Positions 1-10,600 of a stretch of DNA of 64,000 bases are shown one piece after another (the stretch's first letter is position 1; each line of letters starts with the position of its first letter). Origin of the DNA: Natronosalvus amylolyticus (GTDB lineage Archaea; Halobacteriota; Halobacteria; Halobacteriales; Natrialbaceae). The notes below the pieces were generated by a model. It was given only the letters and a program-made list of their open reading frames with translations, had not been told where the DNA came from and did not search any database. The position numbers and the translations under genes are program-made. The DNA lies in NCBI RefSeq assembly GCF_024298845.1, contig NZ_CP101156.1:2480001-2544000 (forward strand), read 5' to 3'.

Positions 1-1
1 C

Positions 2-583
2 ACCGATTTCGTCTCCGGAGAGCCTCGCGTTGTTCTCACTACGGGGACTGGCTGGCTCGGAATGGCTCCCCTCGTCGCCATCGCGCTCGCGGTCGTGGGT
101 GCCGGGGTTTACGGAGTCTGGTGGTACAGTCGACGCGACCGGAGCGTTGATCCCAGTGAGGTGCCTGGAACGGACTCAGGCACGCAATCTGCGTCCGATC
201 CGTCACGAGCAGATACCGAGGCGGAGCCATCAGTGGATCACGCCGAGAAACCGACAAGTGAATCCGAAGCCGGTACAGATCGGTCAGAACCACCCAACGC
301 TGCAGCAGTTGATACGACCCTGCTCAGTAACGAAGAGCAAGTTATCCGGTTGCTCGAGGAACGCGGTGGACGGCTGAAACAACAGACTGTGGTCGAAGAA
401 CTCGGCTGGACCGACGCCAAAACGAGCAAGGTGGTTACTGGGCTCCGTGAGTCTGGAGAACTCGAGTCGTTCCGCCTCGGTCGAGAAAACGTTCTGTCGC
501 TGCCGGAGTCAGACGAGGCGAGTGGATCGTCCGAGGATGTCGACGTCGGCGGCGAGGGCGGCGAGGGCGGCGAGCAGGAGTAG
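2..583 (+). CDS. Membrane-anchored winged-helix protein (5' end outside window)
   Basis: The reading frame is open from the first complete codon, so the true start lies before the window. The visible part has a hydrophobic segment at about residues 18-37 (positions 59-115) followed by the charged stop WWYSRRD, a Ser/Glu-rich linker, and a C-terminal winged helix (about residues 95-160; EEQVIRLLEERGGRLKQQT then WTDAKTSKVVTGLRESGE). The end is Gly/Glu-rich. This is the architecture of a common haloarchaeal family with an extracytoplasmic N-domain, one TM helix and a cytoplasmic HTH (I recall it as DUF7345/DUF7343). A role as a membrane-tethered transcription regulator is inference. It lies 118 bp before a secreted coiled-coil protein on the same strand. 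Confidence 0.75.
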   Translation, partial: TDFVSGEPRVVLTTGTGWLGMAPLVAIALAVVGAGVYGVWWYSRRDRSVDPSEVPGTDSGTQSASDPSRADTEAEPSVDHAEKPTSESEAGTDRSEPPNAAAVDTTLLSNEEQVIRLLEERGGRLKQQTVVEELGWTDAKTSKVVTGLRESGELESFRLGRENVLSLPESDEASGSSEDVDVGGEGGEGGEQE

Positions 584-701
584 CACCGTAAAATCGACAG
601 ACTGAGCGGTGATTGAAAACAGCGTTGAACCGCGTTGATGATCGTTGAATCGGTCACAACGTCTCGAAGGTATATCACCGATCGTGTACAATGGGGAACT
701 A

Positions 702-1349
702 ATGAACCGATATGCTTCCTCGATCACGCTGATGATCGCGGTGCTCGTGGTGGCGGTGGCGGTTCCGCTCGCTGCCGCGAGTGTTATTTCTGATGACTCC
801 GTGGAGTCTGAATCCGATGTCGCGGCTGAATCGGTCGCGCCGGGTGAACAGCTCGCAGCAACTATCGGCGCGCAGAACGCCGAAATCGAGGGCGAAGTCA
901 GCCAACGAGCGTTTGGTCTCACTGTCGCCAATGCCGAAACCGACGAGGCCAAAGCCACGCTCATCGCTGAACGGGTTGCAACGGACGAGACTCGTCTCGA
1001 AGAACTCGAAACCCGCCTCGAAGAGCTACAGGACGACAGAGACGAGGGGACAATCAGCGAGGGTCGCTACCGCGCCGAGGTCGCAACGGTCGTCGCTGAG
1101 ATGGGATCGATCGAGCGACGGGCCGAAATTGCCGACACTGTGGCTGGGGGAGTTCCAGCGGATGTCCTGTCCGAAGCGGGTGTCGATACTGATGCTATCG
1201 AATCGCTTCGAGAGCGGGCTGGAGAACGCGGCGGCTCAGATATCGCAGACACCGCCCAGGAGATCGTCGGTGACGGGGTCGGCGAGTCGATGAGCGACGA
1301 TCGACGGAGCGACCGCGGAAACGAGAGTACAGCGCCGACTGACAGCTGA
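702..1349 (+). CDS. Secreted coiled-coil hypothetical protein
   Basis: A 215-aa protein with an N-terminal signal sequence or anchor (residues 5-26, a Leu/Val/Ala run ending near AAASV) followed by an acidic, Ala/Glu-rich, largely helical region with heptad-like spacing (TRLEELETRLEELQDDRDEG). No Cys, no metal motif. A TTG at 645 is possible, but ATG 702 is preferred because the signal peptide starts there and a TATA-like tatatc at about 670-675 lies 27-32 nt upstream, typical of a leaderless haloarchaeal transcript. It follows the membrane HTH protein and may be its extracytoplasmic partner (inference from neighbourhood). Function unknown. Confidence 0.7.
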   Translation: MNRYASSITLMIAVLVVAVAVPLAAASVISDDSVESESDVAAESVAPGEQLAATIGAQNAEIEGEVSQRAFGLTVANAETDEAKATLIAERVATDETRLEELETRLEELQDDRDEGTISEGRYRAEVATVVAEMGSIERRAEIADTVAGGVPADVLSEAGVDTDAIESLRERAGERGGSDIADTAQEIVGDGVGESMSDDRRSDRGNESTAPTDS

Positions 1350-1427
1350 TACTTCCCCATAGATTCCGTATTCCCTGACGCGTCGAAGTTCGAACCGCTC
1401 AAGTAACCCACGCTGTTATCCACGCCC

Positions 1428-3488
1428 GTGTCAAAGCAGGTCCCCGAGGTCGAGACGCTCTTTTGCCACGAAACTGGGAGTGACTACCTCGTCGTCGTCA
1501 CTCGAGATGGCAAACGACTCTTTCGCGCCAAACTCGGCCTCTCGGAGACCTCAGCGGGCCCGCGACCGGCCAAATTCCGCGTCAAACGCGGCTCGAGCGA
1601 GGAACCACGCCAACCCGACGAGTTCGTCGACCTGGCTCGTCGCGCCTCCCGGATCCGTATCTCCGAACAGACCTCAAAAAGCGGGCGAGAGGCTCTCCTG
1701 GAAATGTTCGCGGGATACCAACTCGATGACAAAGCAAAAGCCGTCCGGACCTGCCGCTACTGTGCGTCCTCGGGCCGGTACTCACCGATCACGACCGAGA
1801 CGGCGATCAAGAGCGACGACGACTGGATCTGTACCGACTGTGCTTCTCGCGAACTCGAGCGTGAACTCTCCTACGTCGGCAACGTCACCGGTGCCGCCAA
1901 GGATCGACTCGAGGAACTCATGCTCGAGGTACAAGACCTCGAGCGAATCACAAATCTACTCAAGGGCCGCCTCGATCCCGATCTTACCAAGTTCGACACT
2001 ATCTCGGCGACCACCGACGAGGTGGACCCGGTCGGCGTCGACACCCTGAACCTGCATCCCGGTCTCCAGAACCTCCTCGAGGATCGATTCGATACCTTGC
2101 TTCCGGTTCAGAGCCTGTCGGTCGAAAACGGATTGTTTGACGGGGACGACCAACTCGTCGTGAGTGCAACGGCGACCGGGAAAACGCTCGTGGGGGAACT
2201 CGCCGGACTCAATCGCGTCCTCAACGGGAAGGGGAAACTCCTCTTTCTCGTCCCGCTCGTCGCGCTGGCCAACCAGAAATACGACGACTTTCAGGACGAA
2301 TACGGCCACCTCGTCAATGTCTCGATTCGCGTAGGGGCGAGTCGGATTGCCGACTCCGGTAACCAGTTTGACCCTAACGCGGACGTCATCGTGGGCACCT
2401 ACGAGGGAATCGACCACGCCCTCCGGACCGGAAAGGACCTTGGTGACATCGGCACCGTCGTCATCGACGAAGTCCACACCTTGAAAGAACCCGAGCGAGG
2501 CCACCGGCTCGATGGACTCATCTCGAGGCTTAAATACACCTGCGAGAAACGCCAGCAAGCGCGGGATAGCTACGGTGGAGCGCAGTGGATCTATCTCTCG
2601 GCGACCGTCGGAAACGCCGAACAGCTGGGAGCCGCACTCGAGGCGACGCTCATCGAGTTCGAAGAGCGTCCGGTCCCCATCGAACGCCACGTCACGTTTG
2701 CTGACGGCCGGGAGAAGGTGAACGTCGAGAACAAACTCGTCAGGCGTGCGTTCGATACGGAATCTTCCAAGGGATATCGCGGACAGACGATTATCTTCAC
2801 TAACTCTCGACGACGCTGTCACGAGATTTCGCGCAAACTCGAGTATAACGCGGCTCCGTATCACGCGGGGCTCGATTACAAGCGGCGCAAACGGGTCGAA
2901 CAGATGTTTGCCGACCAGGAACTGGCGGCAGTCGTCACCACGGCAGCGCTCGCTGCGGGGGTGGACTTCCCGGCCTCACAGGTCATTTTCGACTCACTGG
3001 CGATGGGTATCGAGTGGCTTTCGGTCCAGGAGTTCCATCAAATGCTCGGCCGAGCCGGGCGACCTGACTACCACGACAAAGGAACCGTGTACGTCCTGGT
3101 CGAACCCGACTGTAGCTATCACAACTCGATGGAGATGACCGAAGACGAGGTCGCGTTCAAACTCCTCAAAGGGGAGATGGAACCGGTGATGACTCAGTAC
3201 GACGAAGCGGGTGCCATCGAGGAAACCCTGGCCAACATCACTGTCAGCGGCAAAGCTGCCAAATCCCTCAACGATCGAATGCTCGGCGAGGTGCCGACGA
3301 CCCACGCTATCGGTAAACTCCTCGAGTACGAGTTCATCGACGGATTCACCCCGACGCCGCTCGGGCGCGTGGTGACCGAACACTTCCTCTCGCCCGGCCA
3401 GGCGTTCGCTATCATCGACGGAATTCGAAAAGGCGCTCATCCGTACGATTTGGTTGCCGACATCGAACTGCGTGACCAACGTCTCTAG
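1428..3488 (+). CDS. Ski2-family DEAD/DEAH-box helicase with N-terminal zinc motif
   Basis: A 686-aa superfamily-2 ATP-dependent helicase. An N-terminal haloarchaeal module (recalled as DUF5814) contains two CxxC pairs at C109/C112 and C135/C138, likely a zinc finger. The helicase core follows: Q-motif-like LLPVQ near residue 225, Walker A SATATGKT near 246-253, DEVH at 347-350, motif III LSAT, and motif VI QMLGRAGRPD near 535. This resembles Hel308/Ski2 helicases but with a short C-terminal domain. The start is GTG at 1428, since the upstream frame is short and the protein opens with a normal globular N-terminus. It probably acts in RNA or DNA processing in the cytoplasm; the substrate cannot be told from sequence. 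Confidence 0.85.
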   Translation: MSKQVPEVETLFCHETGSDYLVVVTRDGKRLFRAKLGLSETSAGPRPAKFRVKRGSSEEPRQPDEFVDLARRASRIRISEQTSKSGREALLEMFAGYQLDDKAKAVRTCRYCASSGRYSPITTETAIKSDDDWICTDCASRELERELSYVGNVTGAAKDRLEELMLEVQDLERITNLLKGRLDPDLTKFDTISATTDEVDPVGVDTLNLHPGLQNLLEDRFDTLLPVQSLSVENGLFDGDDQLVVSATATGKTLVGELAGLNRVLNGKGKLLFLVPLVALANQKYDDFQDEYGHLVNVSIRVGASRIADSGNQFDPNADVIVGTYEGIDHALRTGKDLGDIGTVVIDEVHTLKEPERGHRLDGLISRLKYTCEKRQQARDSYGGAQWIYLSATVGNAEQLGAALEATLIEFEERPVPIERHVTFADGREKVNVENKLVRRAFDTESSKGYRGQTIIFTNSRRRCHEISRKLEYNAAPYHAGLDYKRRKRVEQMFADQELAAVVTTAALAAGVDFPASQVIFDSLAMGIEWLSVQEFHQMLGRAGRPDYHDKGTVYVLVEPDCSYHNSMEMTEDEVAFKLLKGEMEPVMTQYDEAGAIEETLANITVSGKAAKSLNDRMLGEVPTTHAIGKLLEYEFIDGFTPTPLGRVVTEHFLSPGQAFAIIDGIRKGAHPYDLVADIELRDQRL

Positions 3489-3517
3489 TGGCGAAAAGGG
3501 CCAGAACAGTAAAGAAA

Positions 3518-3547
3518 CGTGACCGTGTTATTTCACGTAGCGTCACG
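3518..3547 (+). promoter_or_regulatory. Nested palindrome around a TATA-like element
   Basis: CGTGAC (3518-3523) pairs with GTCACG (3542-3547), and inside it CGTG (3524-3527) pairs with CACG (3534-3537) around the loop TTATTT. The loop is the only TATA-like stretch before the gene at 3562, about 30 nt from its ATG, so the palindrome may be an operator overlapping the promoter. Inference from position only. Confidence 0.35.
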
Positions 3548-3561
3548 CGACGCACGTGTGT

Positions 3562-4287
3562 ATGGACCAAAGTATCCCCGAGTCAGTTTCGCCACCGTCG
3601 AACGTGTTGCTCGTCCATCGATCGAGCACTACTGCAGACGCCTGTCAGACTCTCTGTCACCACGAAAAAGGCTCTCAGACGGCAGCACTCAGGGTGACGT
3701 TTTCGAGTGATACACTCGAGAACTCACCACACGGAACCGCCAACCCGACAAAAATAGGTGCTATTTCGGTTGGCGATGTCCTTCGTGGTGCAACGACTGC
3801 ACGGTCAACGGGTGGGACACACGGAGAACCGGATTTCACCGGCGATGTCGTCTTCGATGCGATCACTGATCCGACCGATCTCTCCGCGATTGGCGTCTCT
3901 GTCAGTCGATTTTGCGAACAGTGGGGAAGTGAATACCAACTAACAGTCTGTTTTCAATCACTGGATGCGCTCTTGAACCACGCACCGCCAAAGACGGTGT
4001 TTCAATTCATCCACGTACTCACGAACCGACTCTCGAGTGTCGACGCACTCGCGCACTTCCACCTCGACCCAGGTGCACACGAAGATCGCATTGTCTCCAC
4101 GTTCGGGTCGATTTTCGACGAGGTGGTCGTCGACGACAGCGTCCACAGCGACGTCCCGCAAGCAACGGATGAAGATATCGCTGCACTACTTGGCGAGTGG
4201 GATGACCCAACCGAGTGGGCAACTATTGAGCCAACCGTGGGTCAGGAGGCCACCGACGATGACGTCGCCCGCGTTCTCGAGGATTGA
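3562..4287 (+). CDS. DUF7504-like RecA-fold protein without Walker A
   Basis: A 241-aa acidic protein. It opens with a nucleotide-binding-like strand (VLLVHRSSTTADACQTL) but has no GxxxxGK(S/T); the middle and end (FQFIHVLTNRLSS, HFHLDPGAHEDRIV, FGSIFDEVV) match a haloarchaeal family of degenerate KaiC/RadA-like proteins that I recall as DUF7504. Such proteins often accompany signalling genes; their biochemical role is unknown. The ATG at 3562 is preferred to the GTG two codons earlier. It ends 127 bp before tRNA-Pro. Confidence 0.65.
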   Translation: MDQSIPESVSPPSNVLLVHRSSTTADACQTLCHHEKGSQTAALRVTFSSDTLENSPHGTANPTKIGAISVGDVLRGATTARSTGGTHGEPDFTGDVVFDAITDPTDLSAIGVSVSRFCEQWGSEYQLTVCFQSLDALLNHAPPKTVFQFIHVLTNRLSSVDALAHFHLDPGAHEDRIVSTFGSIFDEVVVDDSVHSDVPQATDEDIAALLGEWDDPTEWATIEPTVGQEATDDDVARVLED

Positions 4288-4414
4288 TCGTTTGGTCCAC
4301 TGTGGCTTCGATTCCGACTAGAACCCTACCCTGTGAGCGACTGGCTCGGTGGCGTTGCACATAGCAAACGACAAACGAAACCCTTTATCCGCTCCACACG
4401 AAAGGAGTGTTTGC

Positions 4415-4487
4415 GGGACCGTGGGTTAGCCTGGTATACTTCGGGCCTTGGGTGCCCGTGACCCCGGTTCAAATCCGGGCGGTCCCA
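4415..4487 (+). tRNA. tRNA-Pro(UGG)
   Basis: A 73-nt cloverleaf. Acceptor stem GGGACCG (4415-4421) pairs with CGGTCCC (4480-4486), discriminator A. The anticodon stem CGGGC/GCCCG encloses loop CTTGGGT, giving anticodon TGG. The T arm CCCGG-TTCAAAT-CCGGG is canonical. No intron and no encoded CCA. Confidence 0.95.
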
Positions 4488-4639
4488 CTTATTGTCGTCA
4501 CATCTTAAGTGACGAACAGATGTCCAGAGCGCTGTTCGTGGAAATCTCTCGTGGCGATCGTGAACTCGAGAGGTTGTCGGCTTCACTTTCGGGCCAGTTT
4601 GCTACCATTTATACCCCATGACGACCGTATACCAGTGCA

Positions 4640-7600
4640 ATGGCGCAAGCGGGCAATTCCGAACTCGTCGACGCGTTCGAGCAGTTCTTCCGCAACTACT
4701 ACGATAACGAAATCAAACAGCTCGCCCAGCGCTACCCTAACGAACAGCGCTCGCTGTACATCGACTGGCAGGATCTCTATCGATTCGACCCGAACCTCGC
4801 TGATGACTACCTGAGCCAGCCTGAACAGCTCCAGCGATATGCCGAGGAAGCGCTCCGGCTGTATGATTTACCGATCGACGTCAGCCTCGGGCAGGCACAC
4901 GTCCGAATTCAGAACCTGCCGGATACCGAATCGCCGGAGATCCGAGAAATCCGCGCACGACACATGAACACGCTCGTGCAGGTGCGCGGCATCGTCCGGA
5001 AGGCAACCGACGTTCGGCCCAAAATCGAGGAAGCTGCCTTCGAGTGCCAGCTCTGTGGGACACTCAACCGAATCCCCCAATCGACTGGTGACTTTCAGGA
5101 ACCACATGAGTGCCAGGGCTGTGAACGACAGGGTCCATTCCGGGTCAACTTCGACCAGTCCGAATTCGTGGACGCCCAGAAACTGCGCATTCAGGAGAGC
5201 CCCGAAGGCCTGCGTGGCGGGGAAACGCCACAGGCAATCGACGTCAACATCGAAGACGACATTACCGGGGAAGTGACCCCCGGGGACCACGTTTCGGCGG
5301 TGGGTGTGCTTCGCCTCGAGCAACAGGGCAACCAGCAAGAAAAGTCACCGATCTTTGACTTCTACATGGAGGGAATGTCCGTTCAGGTCGACGAAGAGCA
5401 GTTCGAGGACATGGACATCACCGACGAGGACAAAAAGAAAATCTACGAAATCTCCCAACAGCCCGACGTCTACGAGCAGATGATCGGCTCGATCGCGCCC
5501 GCCATCTACGGCTACGAGGAGGAGAAACTCGCGATGATGTTACAGCTGTTCTCAGGGGTGACAAAGCACCTTCCGGACGGCTCGAGGATCCGTGGTGACC
5601 TGCATATGCTGCTGATCGGGGATCCGGGTACGGGTAAATGTGTAGCGGGCAACACTCGAGTATTACTCGGAGACGGGTGTGAAGTTCCTATCAAGGACCT
5701 CGTCGAGTCAAACCTTGATGAGCCAAAACCGATCGATGACGGCTGGTGGGACCATGTCGATTTCGAGGTCCCCTCACTGCAACAGGACGGTACCATCTCG
5801 AATCAACAAGCTACCAAGGTTTGGAAACGCGAAGCACCCGACCAACTGTATCGAATTCGAACCTCGAGCGGTCGCGAACTCGAGGTGACGCCGTCGCATC
5901 CGTTGTTCGTCCCGTCTACAAACGGATTTTCTCCACGTCGAGCCGAGGAACTGAAACCTGGTCAAACGATCGTAACCGCCCCGAACCCTCGACCGGACAC
6001 GAACGGAAAACGAGTCGAAGCAACGGTTCCGGACGGCGGTGTGCGATACACCACAACTGCCCAGATCGAATCGATCGATTCCGTAACACCTGACGATGAC
6101 TGGGTCTACGATCTGGAAATCGAAGGTACGCACAATTACGTTTCGAACGGAGTCATCTCCCACAATTCCCAGATGCTGGGGTATATCCAGAACATCGCCC
6201 CCCGCTCCGTATACACGTCCGGGAAGGGTTCGTCCTCGGCCGGTCTCTGTGTCACTGGTGATACACTCGTCCACACATCGGAGGGCTTTCGACGGATTCG
6301 AGACGTCGCAACCGAATCCCATCCCGAGCCAGTTACGGACGAAACTAGTGCCGAACGAGCGATCGACCTCTATACCTTCGACCGTGATTCGGGTTCGCTC
6401 GAGATGCGACCCTCCTCGCACGTCTGGCGGATGCCGAAAAAGCCGTGTCGTCGGATCGAAACGATGCGGGGCAAAGAACTCGAGGCATCTAGGAACACGC
6501 CGGTACTGACCTGTGGTGACGACGGCATCGAATGGATACGAATTGCTGACATTGAGCCGGGAGATCACGTGGCGATGCCGGCGTACAACGAGAACACCGT
6601 TGGAGACGAAACCGGCAACACCACGATCGAGCGAGACACACTCTCCATCGCGGATTTCCTCGAGTTCACCAACGAAAAGCTCAAACTGACTCCGGAATCC
6701 ATCGCTCACATACGAAAACGCCTCTGTGAGGAGTTCGGAACGCTTCGAGAGGCAGCTGCCACACTCGAGTTGCCAGAGGATTTCGTGTACGACACGATCC
6801 GAAACCGGCACGTTCCGCTGGAGCGACTCGAGCGGATTTTGGAGGTGATCGATACCGATCTGGCCGATCTCTCGATCGATCGAGCGATGCTTCGCCACGG
6901 AGATAGCATTCGGATTCCGGACGAATTTGACGAGGATCTCTGTTACCTCTTTGGTTTCGTGGTTGGCGATGGCGATATTAGTGTCTCACGACGTGGTGGC
7001 AATCGAGGACTCGTCCGGATTTCGAACAGCGACGAGTTGCTCCTAGAGCGAGCCGCCGACATCATCGATGCCAAATTTGACAAGCAGGTGGAAGTCGAAT
7101 ACCATGACGACCGCGTCCCCTGTATTCGACTCAACAGCGCCACGGTCGCCCGTCTGTTCGCGAACCTCGGGATGGAATGTCCGAAGAACGACCTCGAAAT
7201 CGATTCACGATTGACTACGTGCGAGCACGCCGACGCATTCTTACGTGGGCTCTTAGATGCGGACGGATCCGTTTCGAACCGCTCCAATGGTGGGTCAAGC
7301 ATCCACTTTTCGACGATAAGCGAGCCGTTAGCAAAACAGGTTCAGCTAATGCTCGAGACCTACGGCGTCAACGCACGGGTTCGAGAACGGGACCGGCGCG
7401 GTGTATCGGTCCTCGAAAACGGGTACGAAATCGAGTCCAAACACGTGCAGTACCACCTCGAGTGTTACGGGAAAGACATCGATCGATTCGCAGCGATGGT
7501 TGGCTTTGGTTGTCCGCGAAAGCAGGCTGCTCTCGAGGAAATCACCGAGGATGCAGCGCGGCGTGACGCCTCGATCCCAATCGGCGGCGCACTTGCCGCC

Positions 7601-10600
7601 GTCGAAGGAGCGACTGGTGAGTACTATATGAACTGCCACCGCGGCGATCATCCAGGGCGAGGTCGTGCAAAGCGGATAGTCGATGATCTTGATCTCGGGC
7701 CACTCGAACCGCTCGTCGAGGAAGCCGCTACCGCCCAGCTTTATTGGGACGAGGTTGCCGCTGCCGTCGACACGGGTGAGAAGGAAGTATTCGACCTTAC
7801 TGTCCCGGAGACGCACAACTTCGTCGCAAACGGTATCGTGACTCACAATACTGCTGCCGCGGTGAGAGATGACTTCGGCGACGGCCAGCAGTGGACGCTC
7901 GAGGCTGGAGCGCTCGTTCTCGCTGACCAGGGAATCGCGGCAGTTGACGAACTCGATAAAATGCGGTGTGTGACCGGTGATACGTTAGTACAGGCTGGGG
8001 ACGGAATCAAGCCGATACGGGAGATTGCTCATGAAGCAGCCCTAAATGGGGCGGTAGAGCACCTCGAGAACGGCCGGACAATCAGGGATGTTGATACGAA
8101 TGTCTGGACGATGACCGACGACGGTTCTCTCGTCAAACGGGACGTGCTTGCCGTTCACGAGTACGAGGCACCGGATGAACTCTGGCAGGTCGAATTAGAG
8201 AGTGGCGAGCAAATTATGACAACTGCTGATCACCCCTTCTTTGTTTTGGAGAAGGGATCACGGACGGAGGTCAGTGCAGAGAATCTTACGACGGGTGACT
8301 GGGTCTACGTCCCGAATTCGATCCCCACAGAGATAACAGACGGGGGAGTGACGACGCTACCAGTACAAAATTCGTCACCTCGATCATCAGTGTCCCCTCT
8401 TGAGCCTGCATTCGGCGCGATCCTCGGATATCTCGCTGGCGACGGAAACATCTTCTATAACCGACAAGAAGGGTGCTACGGTTTCAGGTTTACCAATAAA
8501 GAAGAACAGCTACTCGGCCATTTTGAAGAAGTATGTGTTGAAGCTCTCGGTAAATCCCCTGTAAGGCATCCAAGTGAACAGCGTGCTGATGGGGTCAAAA
8601 CGGTTCGATTACACGGAAAACCGTATGTTGACAAACTCCTCAATTCAGGGGCAAATCTCGAGACTTACGACGGTAAGCGATTACCCGATGCGGTAAGCGC
8701 ATCATCGAAAGAGACGAAAGCTGCTTTTATCCGGGCACTTGCAGATTCTGAAGCTACCGTTGGTAAACGCGCGGTGAAAATCTACTCGTCAAGTTATGAG
8801 TTGTTACTCGGGACGAAGATGCTTCTCCTCGAATTCGGCGTGTCGAGTCAGATTCAGACAAGGGAACGGCCTCGAGGTCGCGATCTGTACGTCCTCGCAA
8901 TCACATCCAAAATATCACTCAAGGCCTTCAACAGAGATATCGGATTCACACTCCACCGAAAACAGAAGGCACTCGAAGAGGCGTGCGACCGAACGGCTGG
9001 AACGAGAACGATACTCGATGTGCTGCCAGAATGCGGTCCGCTATTCGAGCAAGCACGAGGTGGCCTTCGACTCTATCAATCGGAGTGTGGTCTCAGGAAT
9101 AGTGCGACGTACTGTAATTTTGAGAATGGGGACGCCAACACGTCGCTCCGTCTTGCAAAGACGATCATCGAGACATTCAAACGGCGCAAACGAAACGCAC
9201 AGTCCGATTTTGACGAACTGAAAACGGAGACGAGCTGGGACCGACTCGAGGAACTACGGAACCGATACCACATTTCGCAGTCCGAACTTGCTGCAGAAAT
9301 GGCAATATCACAACAGCAACTGTCTGCTCGTTGGGGAACTCAGATCGAACTTCGCGAACGTGTTCGAAATCGTCTCCGTTCCCTGCTCAAGATACCATCT
9401 ACTGTCGACCTCACTCCGCTCGAAGAGTTGATCGAGGGTGATGTCAAGTGGCGGCGTGTCGCTTCCGTGACACCAGTCGAATCTCAAGAACACGTTGACG
9501 GTCGTATTTCGGTTCTCAAAGAACGACTTGCTGAGGTTACTGGAACGGCTGACCCAGATTGCGCACTCGAAGCTGCAAGCTCGCTTCTCAACGAGCGCGA
9601 TGAGTCTATCGAGAATTGGTGCAAACTCCGACAGGAAATAGATCGATACGGAATCACGTTTCAAGATATCGCAACAGAATTAGCCGTCGATAGCTCCACT
9701 ATTTCTCGATGGTTCTCGGGGAAAGTCGACATCGGTAACTTCGACTCGGTCCACGCCGTTTGTGACGACCTTATCGAAGAGAAGTGTACTCAAATTCAAC
9801 TGCTCTATAGTGAGATTGAGCGTCGTAGCGAACCGAAGGTGTATGACCTCACGGTCGAGGGCACGCACAATTTCATCGCGAACGGGATGGTCGTCCACAA
9901 CTCAGAGGACCGCAGTGCTATGCACGAAGCCCTCGAGCAACAGAAAATCTCGGTTTCCAAGGCGGGAATCAACGCGACGCTCAAGTCCCGATGTTCGCTG
10001 CTCGGCGCGGCGAACCCCAAGTACGGTCGGTTCGACCAGTACGAACCGATCGGCGAGCAGATCGAACTCGAGCCGGCGCTGATTTCGCGATTCGACCTCA
10101 TCTTTACGGTGACCGACCAACCGGACGAGGAGAAAGACCGCAATCTGGCCGAGCACATCCTGAATACGAACTACGCGGGGGAGTTGACGACCCAACGGCA
10201 GCAGATGTCGTCGGTCGAGGTTTCGACGGATGAAATCGAGGCGATGACCGAGAAGGTCGATCCGGTGATCGACGCCGACCTGTTACGCAAGTACATCGCC
10301 TACTCCAAACAGAACTGTCATCCACGGATGACCGAGGAAGCCCGCGAGGCGATTCGGGATTTCTACGTGGACTTGCGATCGAAGGGGGCCGACGAGGACG
10401 CCCCGGTGCCGGTGACGGCCCGGAAACTCGAGGGACTGGTCCGGTTGTCGGAGGCGAGCGCCCGCGTTCGGATTTCCGATACGGTCGAAATCGAAGACGC
10501 AGAGCGGGTGATCGATATCGTCCGGTCCTGTCTGCAGGATATCGGTGTCGATCCCGAGACGGGTGAGTTCGACGCGGATATCGTCGAAGCGGGGACGTCA

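Noticed and set aside
4326-4586. 86-codon minus-strand frame
   Set aside because: It runs antisense through tRNA-Pro and has no coding features.
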